A stretch of 19,778 nt of DNA from Treponema sp. GTDB taxonomy: Bacteria > Spirochaetota > Spirochaetia > Treponematales > Treponemataceae. This document shows positions 1-6,034 of this stretch, in pieces (position 1 is the first letter of the stretch; every line of letters starts with the position of its first letter). The stretch is from positions 12,534 through 32,311 of the forward strand of contig JAFLSP010000004.1 in NCBI GenBank assembly GCA_022510885.1, in the 5' to 3' direction. The position numbers and the translations under genes were made by a program. The notes below the pieces were generated by a model. The model had not been told where the DNA came from. It was given only the letters and a program-made list of their open reading frames with translations, and did not search any database.

Positions 1-107
1 AAACTGCGTGTTTTTCAGTAAAAAACTGACCGTTTCTTGTAGCAGAACACGCGCAAACATACGGCCGCGCAGGCAGGAAAGTCGCTGCCATACCCGCAAA
101 AACAGTC

Positions 108-136
108 TTGACACAACGACGCGGATTTGGTATGCT
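108..136 (+). promoter_or_regulatory. sigma70-type promoter of the tRNA gene
   Basis: TTGACA (108-113) and TATGCT (131-136) are separated by exactly 17 nt. Transcription would start near 143, a few bases before the mature tRNA end at 148. The -35 box is a perfect consensus and the -10 box matches 4 of 6. Positions 1-107 upstream hold no gene I can recognise, only a weak TCAGT/ACTGA hairpin at 15-29. Confidence 0.85.
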
Positions 137-147
137 GTCTTCAACTT

Positions 148-220
148 GGGGGCGTAGTCCAGTCGGTAGAACACCGGACTCATATTCCGTATGTCATAGG
201 TTCAAGTCCTATCGCCCCTA
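148..220 (+). tRNA. tRNA with CAU anticodon (elongator Met, or Ile2 if lysidine-modified)
   Basis: A full cloverleaf can be drawn. The acceptor arm is 148-154 with 213-219 (first pair G-U), D arm 157-160 with 169-172, D loop with the conserved GG and A, anticodon arm 174-178 with 186-190, anticodon CAT at 181-183, T arm 196-200 with 208-212 around TTCAAGT, and discriminator A220. CCA is not encoded. The anticodon stem lacks the GGG/CCC pairs of initiator tRNA, so this is elongator Met or the Ile(AUA) reader; sequence alone does not separate the two. Two mismatches are visible: C159 against A170 in the D stem and C174 against T190 in the anticodon stem. Confidence 0.92.
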
Positions 221-222
221 CT

Positions 223-255
223 AAGCCAGTCGGCAGCGGCTGGCTTCTTTGTTTT
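223..255 (+). terminator. intrinsic terminator after the tRNA
   Basis: AAGCCAG (223-229) pairs with CTGGCTT (240-246) around a 10-nt loop, followed by the T-rich stretch CTTTGTTTT. It ends just before the ribosome binding site of the next gene, so the tRNA is probably a single-gene unit with some readthrough possible. Confidence 0.8.
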
Positions 256-265
256 GGAGGCGGTT

Positions 266-1219
266 ATGACGAAAGCAGAAACGTTCGAGTCCCCGTTCAA
301 AGGGCGGTCCTTGCTCACCTGGGCAGACTACGAGCCGGACGAGATTTTGCAGTTCCTCGCGTATGCGGAACAGGTCAAGCGGGAGGCGCGCGCGGGGGAA
401 ATCCACCAGCGGTTCCTGGGCAAGACCATCGCGCTCATCTTTGAAAAACGTTCCACGCGCACCCGCTCGTCGTTCGAGACCGCGTTCGGAGAGGAAGGCG
501 GGCATCCCGTGTTCATGTCCACGGCAGACATACAACTGGGCGCGAAAGAGAGCGTGAAGGACACGGCGCGCGTGCTGGGCAGGATGTTCAGCGCGATTGA
601 GTTCCGCGGCTTCAAGCAGGAGCACGCCGAGCAGCTGGCGCAGTATTCGGGCATTCCCGTCATCAACGGGCTGACCGACGACTTCCATCCCACGCAGGCG
701 CTCGCCGACGTCATGACGCTCAAGGAGCAGTTCGGAACGCTCAAAGGCCTGCACTGGGTCTTCTGCGGGGACGGGCGCAACAACGTGGCGCGCTCGCTCA
801 TGCTTATCAGCGCGAAACTCGGCATTCACTTTTCGGTTTACAGCCCAAAGGAACTGTTCCCGCCCAAGGATATCATGGACTCCTGCGCGGACTGGGCGAA
901 AAAAAGTGGTGCAAAAATTACGATTTCTGATGAAAAATCGGTTGTAAAAGAAGCCGATTGCCTGTATACTGATGTGTGGGTCTCGATGGGCGAGGAAAAC
1001 CTCAAGGCAGAGAGAACCGCACTGCTTTCACCGTATCAGGTGAATTCTGCGCTGATGGCGGCGACAGGCAAAAAAGAAACGATTTTTATGCACTGTCTGC
1101 CTGCCGTTGTGGGCGAGGAAGTCACCGAATCCGTGTTCGAGAGTCCCGCAAGCAAGGTGTGGGACGAAGCCGAAAACCGTAAGCATACGATAAAAGCAAT
1201 TATGTTGGCCTTGCTGTAG
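266..1219 (+). CDS. argF: ornithine carbamoyltransferase
   Basis: Cytoplasmic transferase making citrulline from ornithine and carbamoyl phosphate, or running in reverse in the arginine deiminase pathway. The 317 residues fit the family length. Visible signatures are the carbamoyl-phosphate loop STRTR (63-67), HPTQ (141-144), DVWVSMG (236-242, ornithine side) and HCLP (276-279). SMG plus HCLP separate it from aspartate carbamoyltransferase. The ATG at 266 is chosen because GGAGG lies at 256-260; an in-frame TTG at 254 overlaps that site. No other arginine gene is in the window, so biosynthetic (argF) and catabolic (arcB) roles cannot be told apart. A promoter of its own was not seen between the tRNA terminator and the start. 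Confidence 0.95.
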   Translation: MTKAETFESPFKGRSLLTWADYEPDEILQFLAYAEQVKREARAGEIHQRFLGKTIALIFEKRSTRTRSSFETAFGEEGGHPVFMSTADIQLGAKESVKDTARVLGRMFSAIEFRGFKQEHAEQLAQYSGIPVINGLTDDFHPTQALADVMTLKEQFGTLKGLHWVFCGDGRNNVARSLMLISAKLGIHFSVYSPKELFPPKDIMDSCADWAKKSGAKITISDEKSVVKEADCLYTDVWVSMGEENLKAERTALLSPYQVNSALMAATGKKETIFMHCLPAVVGEEVTESVFESPASKVWDEAENRKHTIKAIMLALL

Positions 1220-1232
1220 ATAAGGAGTGTAT

Positions 1233-1652
1233 ATGAAGAAATTTTGCATTGTGTCCGCGCTGTTGCTTGCCGTCTCGTTGTGCATGGTCTCTGCCGTGGA
1301 AAGCGACTACAAATATGAGTTTCAGGAATCAAAACTCGTCTATCACAACGTGACCGTGTACAAGGTGCTTGACCATCGGCAGGCATACGTGGTGATGTAT
1401 GCAAAGGGACACGGCGATGTCGGGAACGTTACGATTCCCAAGAAATGGTATAAGGCCAGTCCGTCAAAGCTGTACTTCCGGCAGCTGCCCAAGGGGATGA
1501 CACCGTACATGACGATAGTCAATCGTGACGGCGCGTTCGACCACGTAATCCTGACCATGCCGACTTCTCGCGCGAACACCGCATGGGGCGTTGCGGACAG
1601 CAACGTTGTCATCGATGACGCGGACAAAGACACGCTTGAAATCGTCTACTAA
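1233..1652 (+). CDS. small exported protein of unknown function
   Basis: 139 residues. MKK followed by a hydrophobic core to about residue 20 and VSA near 19-21 gives a signal peptide, so the product is likely periplasmic. C17 is preceded by VSL, a poor lipobox, so ordinary signal peptidase cleavage is favoured. The mature part is rich in Tyr, Val and Thr and alternates in a beta-strand-like way (for example VYKVLDHRQAYVVMYAKG). I recognise no domain. AAGGAG at 1222-1227 sets the ATG at 1233; an in-frame GTG at 1227 overlaps this site. It lies 13 nt after argF, so cotranscription is likely, and a terminator follows at 1678. Confidence 0.8.
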   Translation: MKKFCIVSALLLAVSLCMVSAVESDYKYEFQESKLVYHNVTVYKVLDHRQAYVVMYAKGHGDVGNVTIPKKWYKASPSKLYFRQLPKGMTPYMTIVNRDGAFDHVILTMPTSRANTAWGVADSNVVIDDADKDTLEIVY

Positions 1653-1677
1653 CCGTTCGTAGGAATCGGCACATACA

Positions 1678-1706
1678 AGGGCTGTCATTATGACGGCTCT
1701 TTTTTA
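1678..1706 (+). terminator. intrinsic terminator between the exported protein and nrnA
   Basis: Ten-pair stem AGGGCTGTCA (1678-1687) with TGACGGCTCT (1691-1700), two G-T pairs, 3-nt loop, followed by a run of T to 1705. Transcription of the argF unit probably ends here. An in-frame ATG of the next reading frame (1690) lies inside this hairpin and is not the real start. Confidence 0.85.
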
Positions 1707-1722
1707 TGCCATTGGAGCATCT

Positions 1723-2703
1723 ATGCAGAGTATCACAGACGAGCAGGTGGACGCATTCAGCGCGTTCCTTGCCGCGCATGATTTTTTCTATATCATCGGA
1801 CACAAAGAACCCGACGGCGATTGTGTGTACAGTTGCTTGAGTATGGCGGCACTGCTTGACGCAAAAAAATGCTCATACCAACTGCTGAATGCCGGGCCGT
1901 TCAAACGCGCGGAAATCAAGGACAAGGCAAACCTGTTTGCCAACGCGCTCGCGTTCCTGTCCGAGCCAGAGCGCAAAAAGACGGGTCTCATCATACTGGA
2001 CTGTTCGGAGACCGCCCGATTGGGCGACATTGACGGTGACTTGAGCGGACTTGATGTATTCATCATCGACCACCACAAAACCGCGAATGTAAGCAAAGAC
2101 TGCATCATTGACGCAAGCGCTCCGGCAACCGCCGCGCTCGTGCAACAACTGTACGAACGCATGGTCGGGCAGCCTCCCAAAGACGTTGCCGAAATGCTCT
2201 TTTTCGGCCTGGCGACGGATACGGGCTATTTCCGCTTCTTAAAAGAAGATGCGGCGGAAGTGTTCATGGCGGCGGCGCGGCTTGTAGCAGCGGGCGCAAA
2301 CCCACGACAAGTGTACGACCGCGTAAGCGGCGGCAAGGCATATACCACCCGCAAGCTGCTGGGCATCATGCTCAGCCGCGCTGAACGCTATCACAACAAC
2401 AAACTGGTCATCACCTATGAGACGATGGAGGACACCCACAAATACGGGCAGGAAGGCAGAGACAGCGACGCGCTCTATTCACTCCTGCTTGCCTGTGACG
2501 GTGTAGAAGCCGTCGTGTTCGTGCGACAGGAAACTGACCACAACTGTACCGCAGGATTCCGTTCCCGCGATGCCATTGACGTGAGCGCGATTGCCGCAAG
2601 ATTCGGTGGCGGCGGACACAAGAATGCCGCAGGCATGAGCATTGAAGGTTCGTTGGAGACAATCATCCATGAGATAAAAAAGGAATTCGCAAAGGTTCTG
2701 TAA
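1723..2703 (+). CDS. nrnA: NrnA-like DHH/DHHA1 phosphoesterase (nanoRNase / pAp phosphatase family)
   Basis: 326 residues, the usual length for NrnA. The family hydrolyses very short RNA (including pGpG from c-di-GMP turnover) and 3'-phosphoadenosine 5'-phosphate, with Mn2+. Metal-binding motifs of the DHH domain are visible: HKEPDGD (27-33), D93 in ILDCSE, IDHHK (115-119) and D166 in LATDTGYF. The DHHA1 substrate motif is FGGGGHKNAAG (294-304). The ATG at 1723 is preferred: GGAG at 1714-1717 has 5-nt spacing, while the longer form from 1690 would start inside a terminator hairpin. RecJ is excluded by length. Whether it acts on RNA, pAp or cyclic dinucleotide products cannot be read from sequence. 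A PilZ protein in the same window makes the pGpG role worth noting. Confidence 0.9.
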   Translation: MQSITDEQVDAFSAFLAAHDFFYIIGHKEPDGDCVYSCLSMAALLDAKKCSYQLLNAGPFKRAEIKDKANLFANALAFLSEPERKKTGLIILDCSETARLGDIDGDLSGLDVFIIDHHKTANVSKDCIIDASAPATAALVQQLYERMVGQPPKDVAEMLFFGLATDTGYFRFLKEDAAEVFMAAARLVAAGANPRQVYDRVSGGKAYTTRKLLGIMLSRAERYHNNKLVITYETMEDTHKYGQEGRDSDALYSLLLACDGVEAVVFVRQETDHNCTAGFRSRDAIDVSAIAARFGGGGHKNAAGMSIEGSLETIIHEIKKEFAKVL

Positions 2704-2727
2704 ATCCTCGCCTGCACCTGTTTTGTC

Positions 2728-2753
2728 CGCAGCATCATGCTGCGAATTTTTTT
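2728..2753 (+). terminator. intrinsic terminator of nrnA
   Basis: CGCAGCA (2728-2734) pairs perfectly with TGCTGCG (2738-2744), loop TCA, followed by AA and seven T. This isolates nrnA from the repeat array and sigma54 unit downstream. Confidence 0.92.
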
Positions 2754-2789
2754 ATGTTTATACAAAGAATCTCGCACTATGAGCTGTTA

Positions 2790-3055
2790 TGTTTTTGTGA
2801 GATTTTGTTGGATATTCGTAAGATTCCGTATGATTTCGTCAGTTTTTAGTATGGTATAGTCAGATTTTGTTTGTTTTTATCATCATTTCGTCTGTTTTTA
2901 TTCGATTTCAGTATGATTTTGTAAGGTTCGGCAAACTTTCATCATGTTCTTGTCTGAAACAGTATGGTTTTGCCGGATTTTAGCAAGATTTCGTCAGATT
3001 TTGTCACATCATGCTTGATTCTGTTTGATTTTGCTCACATCTACCTCATTTTTCC
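2790..3055 (+). repeat. array of ~26 helically phased T-tracts (degenerate decamer repeat)
   Basis: T-tracts on the + strand begin at 2792, 2803, 2815, 2824, 2834, 2843, (2854), 2865, 2874, 2886, 2895, 2906, 2917, 2927, 2937, 2947, (2957), 2968, 2978, 2989, 2999, (3009), 3019, 3029, (3039) and 3049. Steps are 9 to 12 bp with mean 10.3. Bracketed sites fit the phase but lack a TT; 17 of the 26 have three or more T. The unit is roughly GTNNGATTTY, as in GTATGATTTT and GTCAGATTTC. This equals one helical turn, so strong intrinsic curvature is expected (known for phased A/T tracts). No open frame fits a 10-bp unit. The array fills the space between the nrnA terminator and the sigma54 promoter at 3067. 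Confidence 0.85.
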
Positions 3056-3066
3056 CTTATCGCGCA

Positions 3067-3083
3067 TTGGCACGGTTCTTGCA
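3067..3083 (+). promoter_or_regulatory. sigma54 (RpoN) -24/-12 promoter
   Basis: TTGGCACG (3067-3074), four bases, then TTGCA (3079-3083). GG at 3069-3070 and GC at 3081-3082 are 10 bp apart, the required spacing, and every consensus position matches. With C3082 as -12, transcription would start at A3094, giving a leader of only 12 nt that begins just before GGAGG (3096-3100). The curved array ends about 14 bp upstream. An RpoN activator site was not identified. Confidence 0.75.
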
Positions 3084-3105
3084 TTGGAAAAAGACGGAGG
3101 TTTAC

Positions 3106-4017
3106 ATGACACCTATCGACATCGAGCGGCTTCCCGAACTGGTCGCGAACGGAAGTATGAGTAAAAAAGAAGGCGCGTACCGTATCTGGGAAGAACTGTA
3201 CTGCAATCCGCATAGGTTCGGGCTTACACGACTAAACGAGGACGAAAAGAGCGATTTCTTGCTGTCATTATTAAAGAATTTTGAGCAAGCACTCATCGAA
3301 TTTATGCCAGGACGGGCGCAATTCCGCACGTATTTGTGCGGACTGCTCAAGATTTCCTACCCCAACTGGCGCAGAAAACAACTCACGCGCGCAACGGCCG
3401 AAACGCTGACCGACACGATGCTGAAAGCACAGTACGACACAGAAGCAAACAAGTACGAAACGCCGCAGGAACATACAGCCGACAAACAGGATATCAACAT
3501 GCGCCCGTTCGCTACCCCGAAAAAGCGCAGCATAGCGGAGACAACCGCGCTCGTGCTGACGCTCAAAAACTGCCATAACGTGGACGAGACCATCCTCAAA
3601 AACGTCAGTCGTTTTCTCCATATTGACGCAGACGAATTGGAATCGCTCGTACACACGCTCCGAAAGCAGAGCGAACACAAGATAGAAAAACGCGCGCGCG
3701 TTATCCGGCGCAGGGACAACGCATTCTACTACCACCGCAAGTATATGAGCGAACTGACCCGCCTACAGGAAGGCACGGCGAGTTTTGAGAAAGTGCAGGA
3801 AAAATACCTAAAGCAGACCGAAAGCTGGATTCGGCAGAACAAACTGCTCGCCCACCGTTTCGTGCTCTCGCCGACGAACGCAAGCATCGCAAAAGAAATC
3901 GACATGGAGCCGCGCAAGGTCAGTTTCTACATCCGCAGTGCCGTGAGAAATCGCAATCCTTTCATCACAAAGGACAAGGACGACACGCAGAGCGAGCCGA
4001 CGGATGAAGAATCGTGA
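3106..4017 (+). CDS. unrecognised protein, possibly a divergent sigma factor-like regulator
   Basis: 303 residues, strongly charged, no signal peptide or membrane segment. GGAGG at 3096-3100 sets the ATG at 3106; an upstream in-frame TTG at 3025 lies in the repeat array and is rejected. Residues 55-91 contain FEQALIEFMPGRAQFRTYL and a WRRK motif. This recalls region 2 of sigma70-family proteins, where a helix is followed by a TYL-type core-binding segment. Near the C-terminus (255-282) PTNASIAKEIDMEPRKVSF reads like the region 4 helix-turn-helix. A long basic linker (190-215) joins them and the tail is acidic. The resemblance is my pattern reading, not a search result; a plain HTH protein is the alternative. 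It sits behind its own sigma54 promoter and just ahead of rdgB and the flagellin genes. Confidence 0.65.
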   Translation: MTPIDIERLPELVANGSMSKKEGAYRIWEELYCNPHRFGLTRLNEDEKSDFLLSLLKNFEQALIEFMPGRAQFRTYLCGLLKISYPNWRRKQLTRATAETLTDTMLKAQYDTEANKYETPQEHTADKQDINMRPFATPKKRSIAETTALVLTLKNCHNVDETILKNVSRFLHIDADELESLVHTLRKQSEHKIEKRARVIRRRDNAFYYHRKYMSELTRLQEGTASFEKVQEKYLKQTESWIRQNKLLAHRFVLSPTNASIAKEIDMEPRKVSFYIRSAVRNRNPFITKDKDDTQSEPTDEES

Positions 4018-4051
4018 TGACAGAATACGTCGATTCTGCTATCATCTTCCT

Positions 4052-4693
4052 ATGAAACTGTATTTGGCAACCGGCAACCGGCACAAGCAGAAGGAGATGC
4101 AGGAAATCCTGCCGAACTACCATATCGTCATTCCTGCGGACGAGGGCATTGACGACTTTGACCCCGACGAGACGGGCGATTCGTTCGTGGAGAACAGCCT
4201 GATAAAAGCGCGCGCGCTGTGGGACATCGTGCACGCCCCCGTCATTGCCGATGACTCCGGACTATGCGTAGACTGCCTGAACGGCGCGCCCGGCATCTAC
4301 ACGTCGCGCTACGCAGGAGCAAAACATCCCAAGGGCTACCATGACGGCAGAAAGATTCCGCAGGACGAGCAGAACCGCCTGCTCATTGAGCAGGTGAACG
4401 CCACGGGCAGCAGTGACCGCCGCTGTCACTACACGTGCGCGATGGTTCTTGTCACCGACGCGCTCAAATTCTACACCTGCGAAGAATATTTGCACGGAGA
4501 AATTATCGCGCGCGCAGAGGACGCGGCGGGAACAGGGGGATTCGGCTATGACCCCATTGTATTTCTGCCCGCATACGGCAAGACTGCCGCCCAAATCAGC
4601 GCGGAGGAAAAGAACCTCATCTCCCATCGCGGCAAGGCGGCACGGGGCATTGCCGCCATCCTCTCGGAGCTTGCGCAATCCGGGGAACTGTAA
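4052..4693 (+). CDS. rdgB: XTP/dITP pyrophosphatase (HAM1/RdgB family)
   Basis: Cytoplasmic house-cleaning enzyme hydrolysing XTP, ITP and dITP to the monophosphate, keeping deaminated purines out of DNA and RNA. 213 residues, close to the family norm of about 200. Signatures: TGNRHKQKE (7-15), catalytic DDSGL (67-71), GAPGIYTSRYAG (78-89), GGFGYDP (162-168) and SHRGKA (191-196). The start at 4052 gives the family N-terminus MKLYLATGN, but it has no clear Shine-Dalgarno. An in-frame ATG at 4004 would add 16 residues and overlap the previous gene, also without a good site. A 6-bp hairpin (CAGAAT/ATTCTG, 4021-4038) lies between them. Translational coupling to the upstream gene is likely. Confidence 0.95.
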   Translation: MKLYLATGNRHKQKEMQEILPNYHIVIPADEGIDDFDPDETGDSFVENSLIKARALWDIVHAPVIADDSGLCVDCLNGAPGIYTSRYAGAKHPKGYHDGRKIPQDEQNRLLIEQVNATGSSDRRCHYTCAMVLVTDALKFYTCEEYLHGEIIARAEDAAGTGGFGYDPIVFLPAYGKTAAQISAEEKNLISHRGKAARGIAAILSELAQSGEL

Positions 4694-4716
4694 ACGTTTT
4701 TTTGCGAAAAAAAATC

Positions 4717-4744
4717 TCAAGTTCCCCTCAAGTTCTGCCGATAC
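4717..4744 (+). promoter_or_regulatory. sigma28-like (FliA) promoter of the first flagellin
   Basis: GCCGATAC (4737-4744) matches the FliA -10 consensus GCCGATAA in 7 of 8 positions. TCAAGTTC (4717-4724) resembles the TAAAGTTT -35 region with a spacer one base longer than usual. TCAAGTTC is repeated at 4728-4735. Transcription from about 4751 would give a leader of about 155 nt. A TATAAC at 4745-4750 could serve sigma70 but has no good -35. Flagellins of treponemes are known sigma28-type targets. Confidence 0.55.
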
Positions 4745-4805
4745 TATAACTGATAAGCCATGATTAGCGAAACTTCGTTGAAGTGTGCTTGTCAGGTTTG
4801 TCACC

Positions 4806-4878
4806 GTAAAAGGAAATGGATGTAGCCTTGCAATGCAGAAATTTCCTTTTACACCCCTCCGACAAAAGGATTTGTCGG
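4806..4878 (+). promoter_or_regulatory. structured 5' leader of the first flagellin: two hairpins with GGA motifs
   Basis: Hairpin 1: GTAAAAGGAAAT (4806-4817) pairs perfectly with ATTTCCTTTTAC (4841-4852), 23-nt loop starting with GGA. Hairpin 2: CCGACAAA (4859-4866) pairs perfectly with TTTGTCGG (4871-4878), tetraloop AGGA. Neither is followed by a T run, so they are not terminators. GGA in a hairpin loop together with a GGA-containing Shine-Dalgarno (4896-4900) is the arrangement CsrA binds. CsrA control is inferred; csrA is not in the window. Confidence 0.6.
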
Positions 4879-4906
4879 TTCATACATAGTACCACGGAGG
4901 AACACT

Positions 4907-5767
4907 ATGGTCATTAATCACAACATGTCCGCGCTGTATGCAAGTCGTCAGCTCGGCGTAACCAACCTGGGTCTCACCAAAGACATGGAAAAGCTCTCAT
5001 CGGGAATGTCAATCAACCGCGCAGGTGACGATGCGTCCGGACTTGCCGTTTCTGAGAAGATGCGCTCGCAAATCCGCGGCTTGAACAAGGCTTCGGAGAA
5101 CGCGCAGAACGGCATCAGTTTCATTCAGGTGACGGAAGGTTACTTGCAGGAGACGACCGACATCATCCAGCGTATCCGTGAGCTTGCGGTGCAGGCATCA
5201 AACGGCATCTACACTGATGAAGACCGCATGCAGATTCAGGTGGAAGTGAGCCAGCTCGTGGCGGAAGTTGACCGCATCGCTTCACAGGCGCAGTTTAACG
5301 GCATGAATATGCTCACGGGACGTTTCGCGGCACAGAGCGGCGACAACACGGCAACCGCGTCAATGTGGTTCCACATCGGCGCGAACATGGACCAGCGCAT
5401 ACAGGTGTTCATTGGCACGATGACCGCACAGGCACTGGGAGTCCGCTCATTGCAGGATGAATCCGTGCTGAGCGTCGCTGATCCGGAACTGGCAAACAAG
5501 GCAATCGGCACGATTGACGACGCGCTCACCAAAATCAACAAGCAGCGCGCAGACCTCGGCGGCTACCAGAACAGGATGGAGTACGCCGTGAAAGGTCTCG
5601 ACATCGCTGCGGAAAACACGCAGGCTTCCGAGTCACGCATTCGCGACACCGACATGGCTGCGGAGATGGTCGAGTTCACCAAGAACCAGGTGCTCACGCA
5701 GGCTGGTACGGCGATGCTCGCGCAGGCGAATGTGCAGTCGCAAAATGTCTTGTCACTGCTGCGATAG
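4907..5767 (+). CDS. flaB: flagellar filament core protein FlaB (copy 1)
   Basis: 286-residue flagellin of the periplasmic flagellar core, exported unprocessed by the flagellar type III system. N-terminal D0/D1 helices run from [12 protein letters not shown], with LSSG and [18 protein letters not shown] (about 26-62), to about residue 140. The C-terminal D1/D0 half ends in [18 protein letters not shown]. The short middle (about 145-185) means no D2/D3 domains, as in spirochete Fla[10 protein letters not shown] (112-120) lies in the D1 peptide reported to carry O-glycan in Treponema denticola (recalled, not checked). No cysteine. GGAGG at 4896-4900 sets the start. Sigma28-like promoter and structured leader upstream, strong hairpin downstream. 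Which of FlaB1/2/3 it corresponds to needs alignment. Confidence 0.97.
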   Translation: MVINHNMSALYASRQLGVTNLGLTKDMEKLSSGMSINRAGDDASGLAVSEKMRSQIRGLNKASENAQNGISFIQVTEGYLQETTDIIQRIRELAVQASNGIYTDEDRMQIQVEVSQLVAEVDRIASQAQFNGMNMLTGRFAAQSGDNTATASMWFHIGANMDQRIQVFIGTMTAQALGVRSLQDESVLSVADPELANKAIGTIDDALTKINKQRADLGGYQNRMEYAVKGLDIAAENTQASESRIRDTDMAAEMVEFTKNQVLTQAGTAMLAQANVQSQNVLSLLR

Positions 5768-5781
5768 TATGCTAGAATAAG

Positions 5782-5817
5782 AAAGTGGAATCGCAGGTAT
5801 CCTGCGATTCCACTTTT
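5782..5817 (+). terminator. strong hairpin after the first flagellin
   Basis: AAAGTGGAATCGCAGG (5782-5797) pairs perfectly over 16 bp with 5801-5816, loop TAT. Only TTTT then A follow, so the T tract is short. It could terminate most transcripts, or act as a 3' stabiliser with readthrough into the second flagellin. Confidence 0.8.
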
Positions 5818-5886
5818 AGGCGTGTGTTTGGCCGCGCCGTTTGTTCTTTGAAAACTGCCTTTCATGGTTTCGTGACGATGGAGACG

Positions 5887-5975
5887 GTTGTTCAGTCTGC
5901 CACAGGGCAAAATGAGCAACGGTTTCTGTCGCAAGGGGCTGAGACTGCCGACGGGGGCGCAACAACCGTCGGCAG
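5887..5975 (+). promoter_or_regulatory. structured region upstream of the second flagellin
   Basis: Two hairpins lie in the 267-nt gap before the second flagellin. The first is GTTGTTC (5887-5893) with GAGCAAC (5914-5920, one G-T pair), containing an inner TGCC/GGCA stem. The second is CTGCCGACGG (5945-5954) with CCGTCGGCAG (5966-5975), 10 perfect pairs and an 11-nt loop. I found no convincing sigma28 or sigma70 promoter in 5818-6022, so the gene may depend on readthrough or on a promoter type I do not recognise. Confidence 0.5.
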
Positions 5976-6034
5976 CCCGCACGAGACAGGGGTACGGCAT
6001 GAAGCTGTATGCTTATAATCATGGAGGGCACATT

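Noticed and set aside
221..829. 202-aa frame on the minus strand
   Set aside because: Opposite ornithine carbamoyltransferase, whose motifs are intact.
2790..3055. Repeat array as a CRISPR
   Set aside because: The unit is about 10 bp and degenerate, with no 25-40 bp repeats, no spacers and no cas genes.
3025..3105. Upstream extension of the 303-aa gene from a TTG at 3025
   Set aside because: It runs through the phased T-tract array and sigma54 promoter; the ATG at 3106 has GGAGG at the right distance.
4690..4715. Terminator after rdgB
   Set aside because: The T7-GCG-A8 inverted repeat has no GC stem and no following T run, so it is a weak AT hairpin only.
5888..6034. Longer start for the second flagellin
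   Set aside because: Flagellin must begin at the MIINHNMS N-terminus; the extension covers leader hairpins and the ribosome site.
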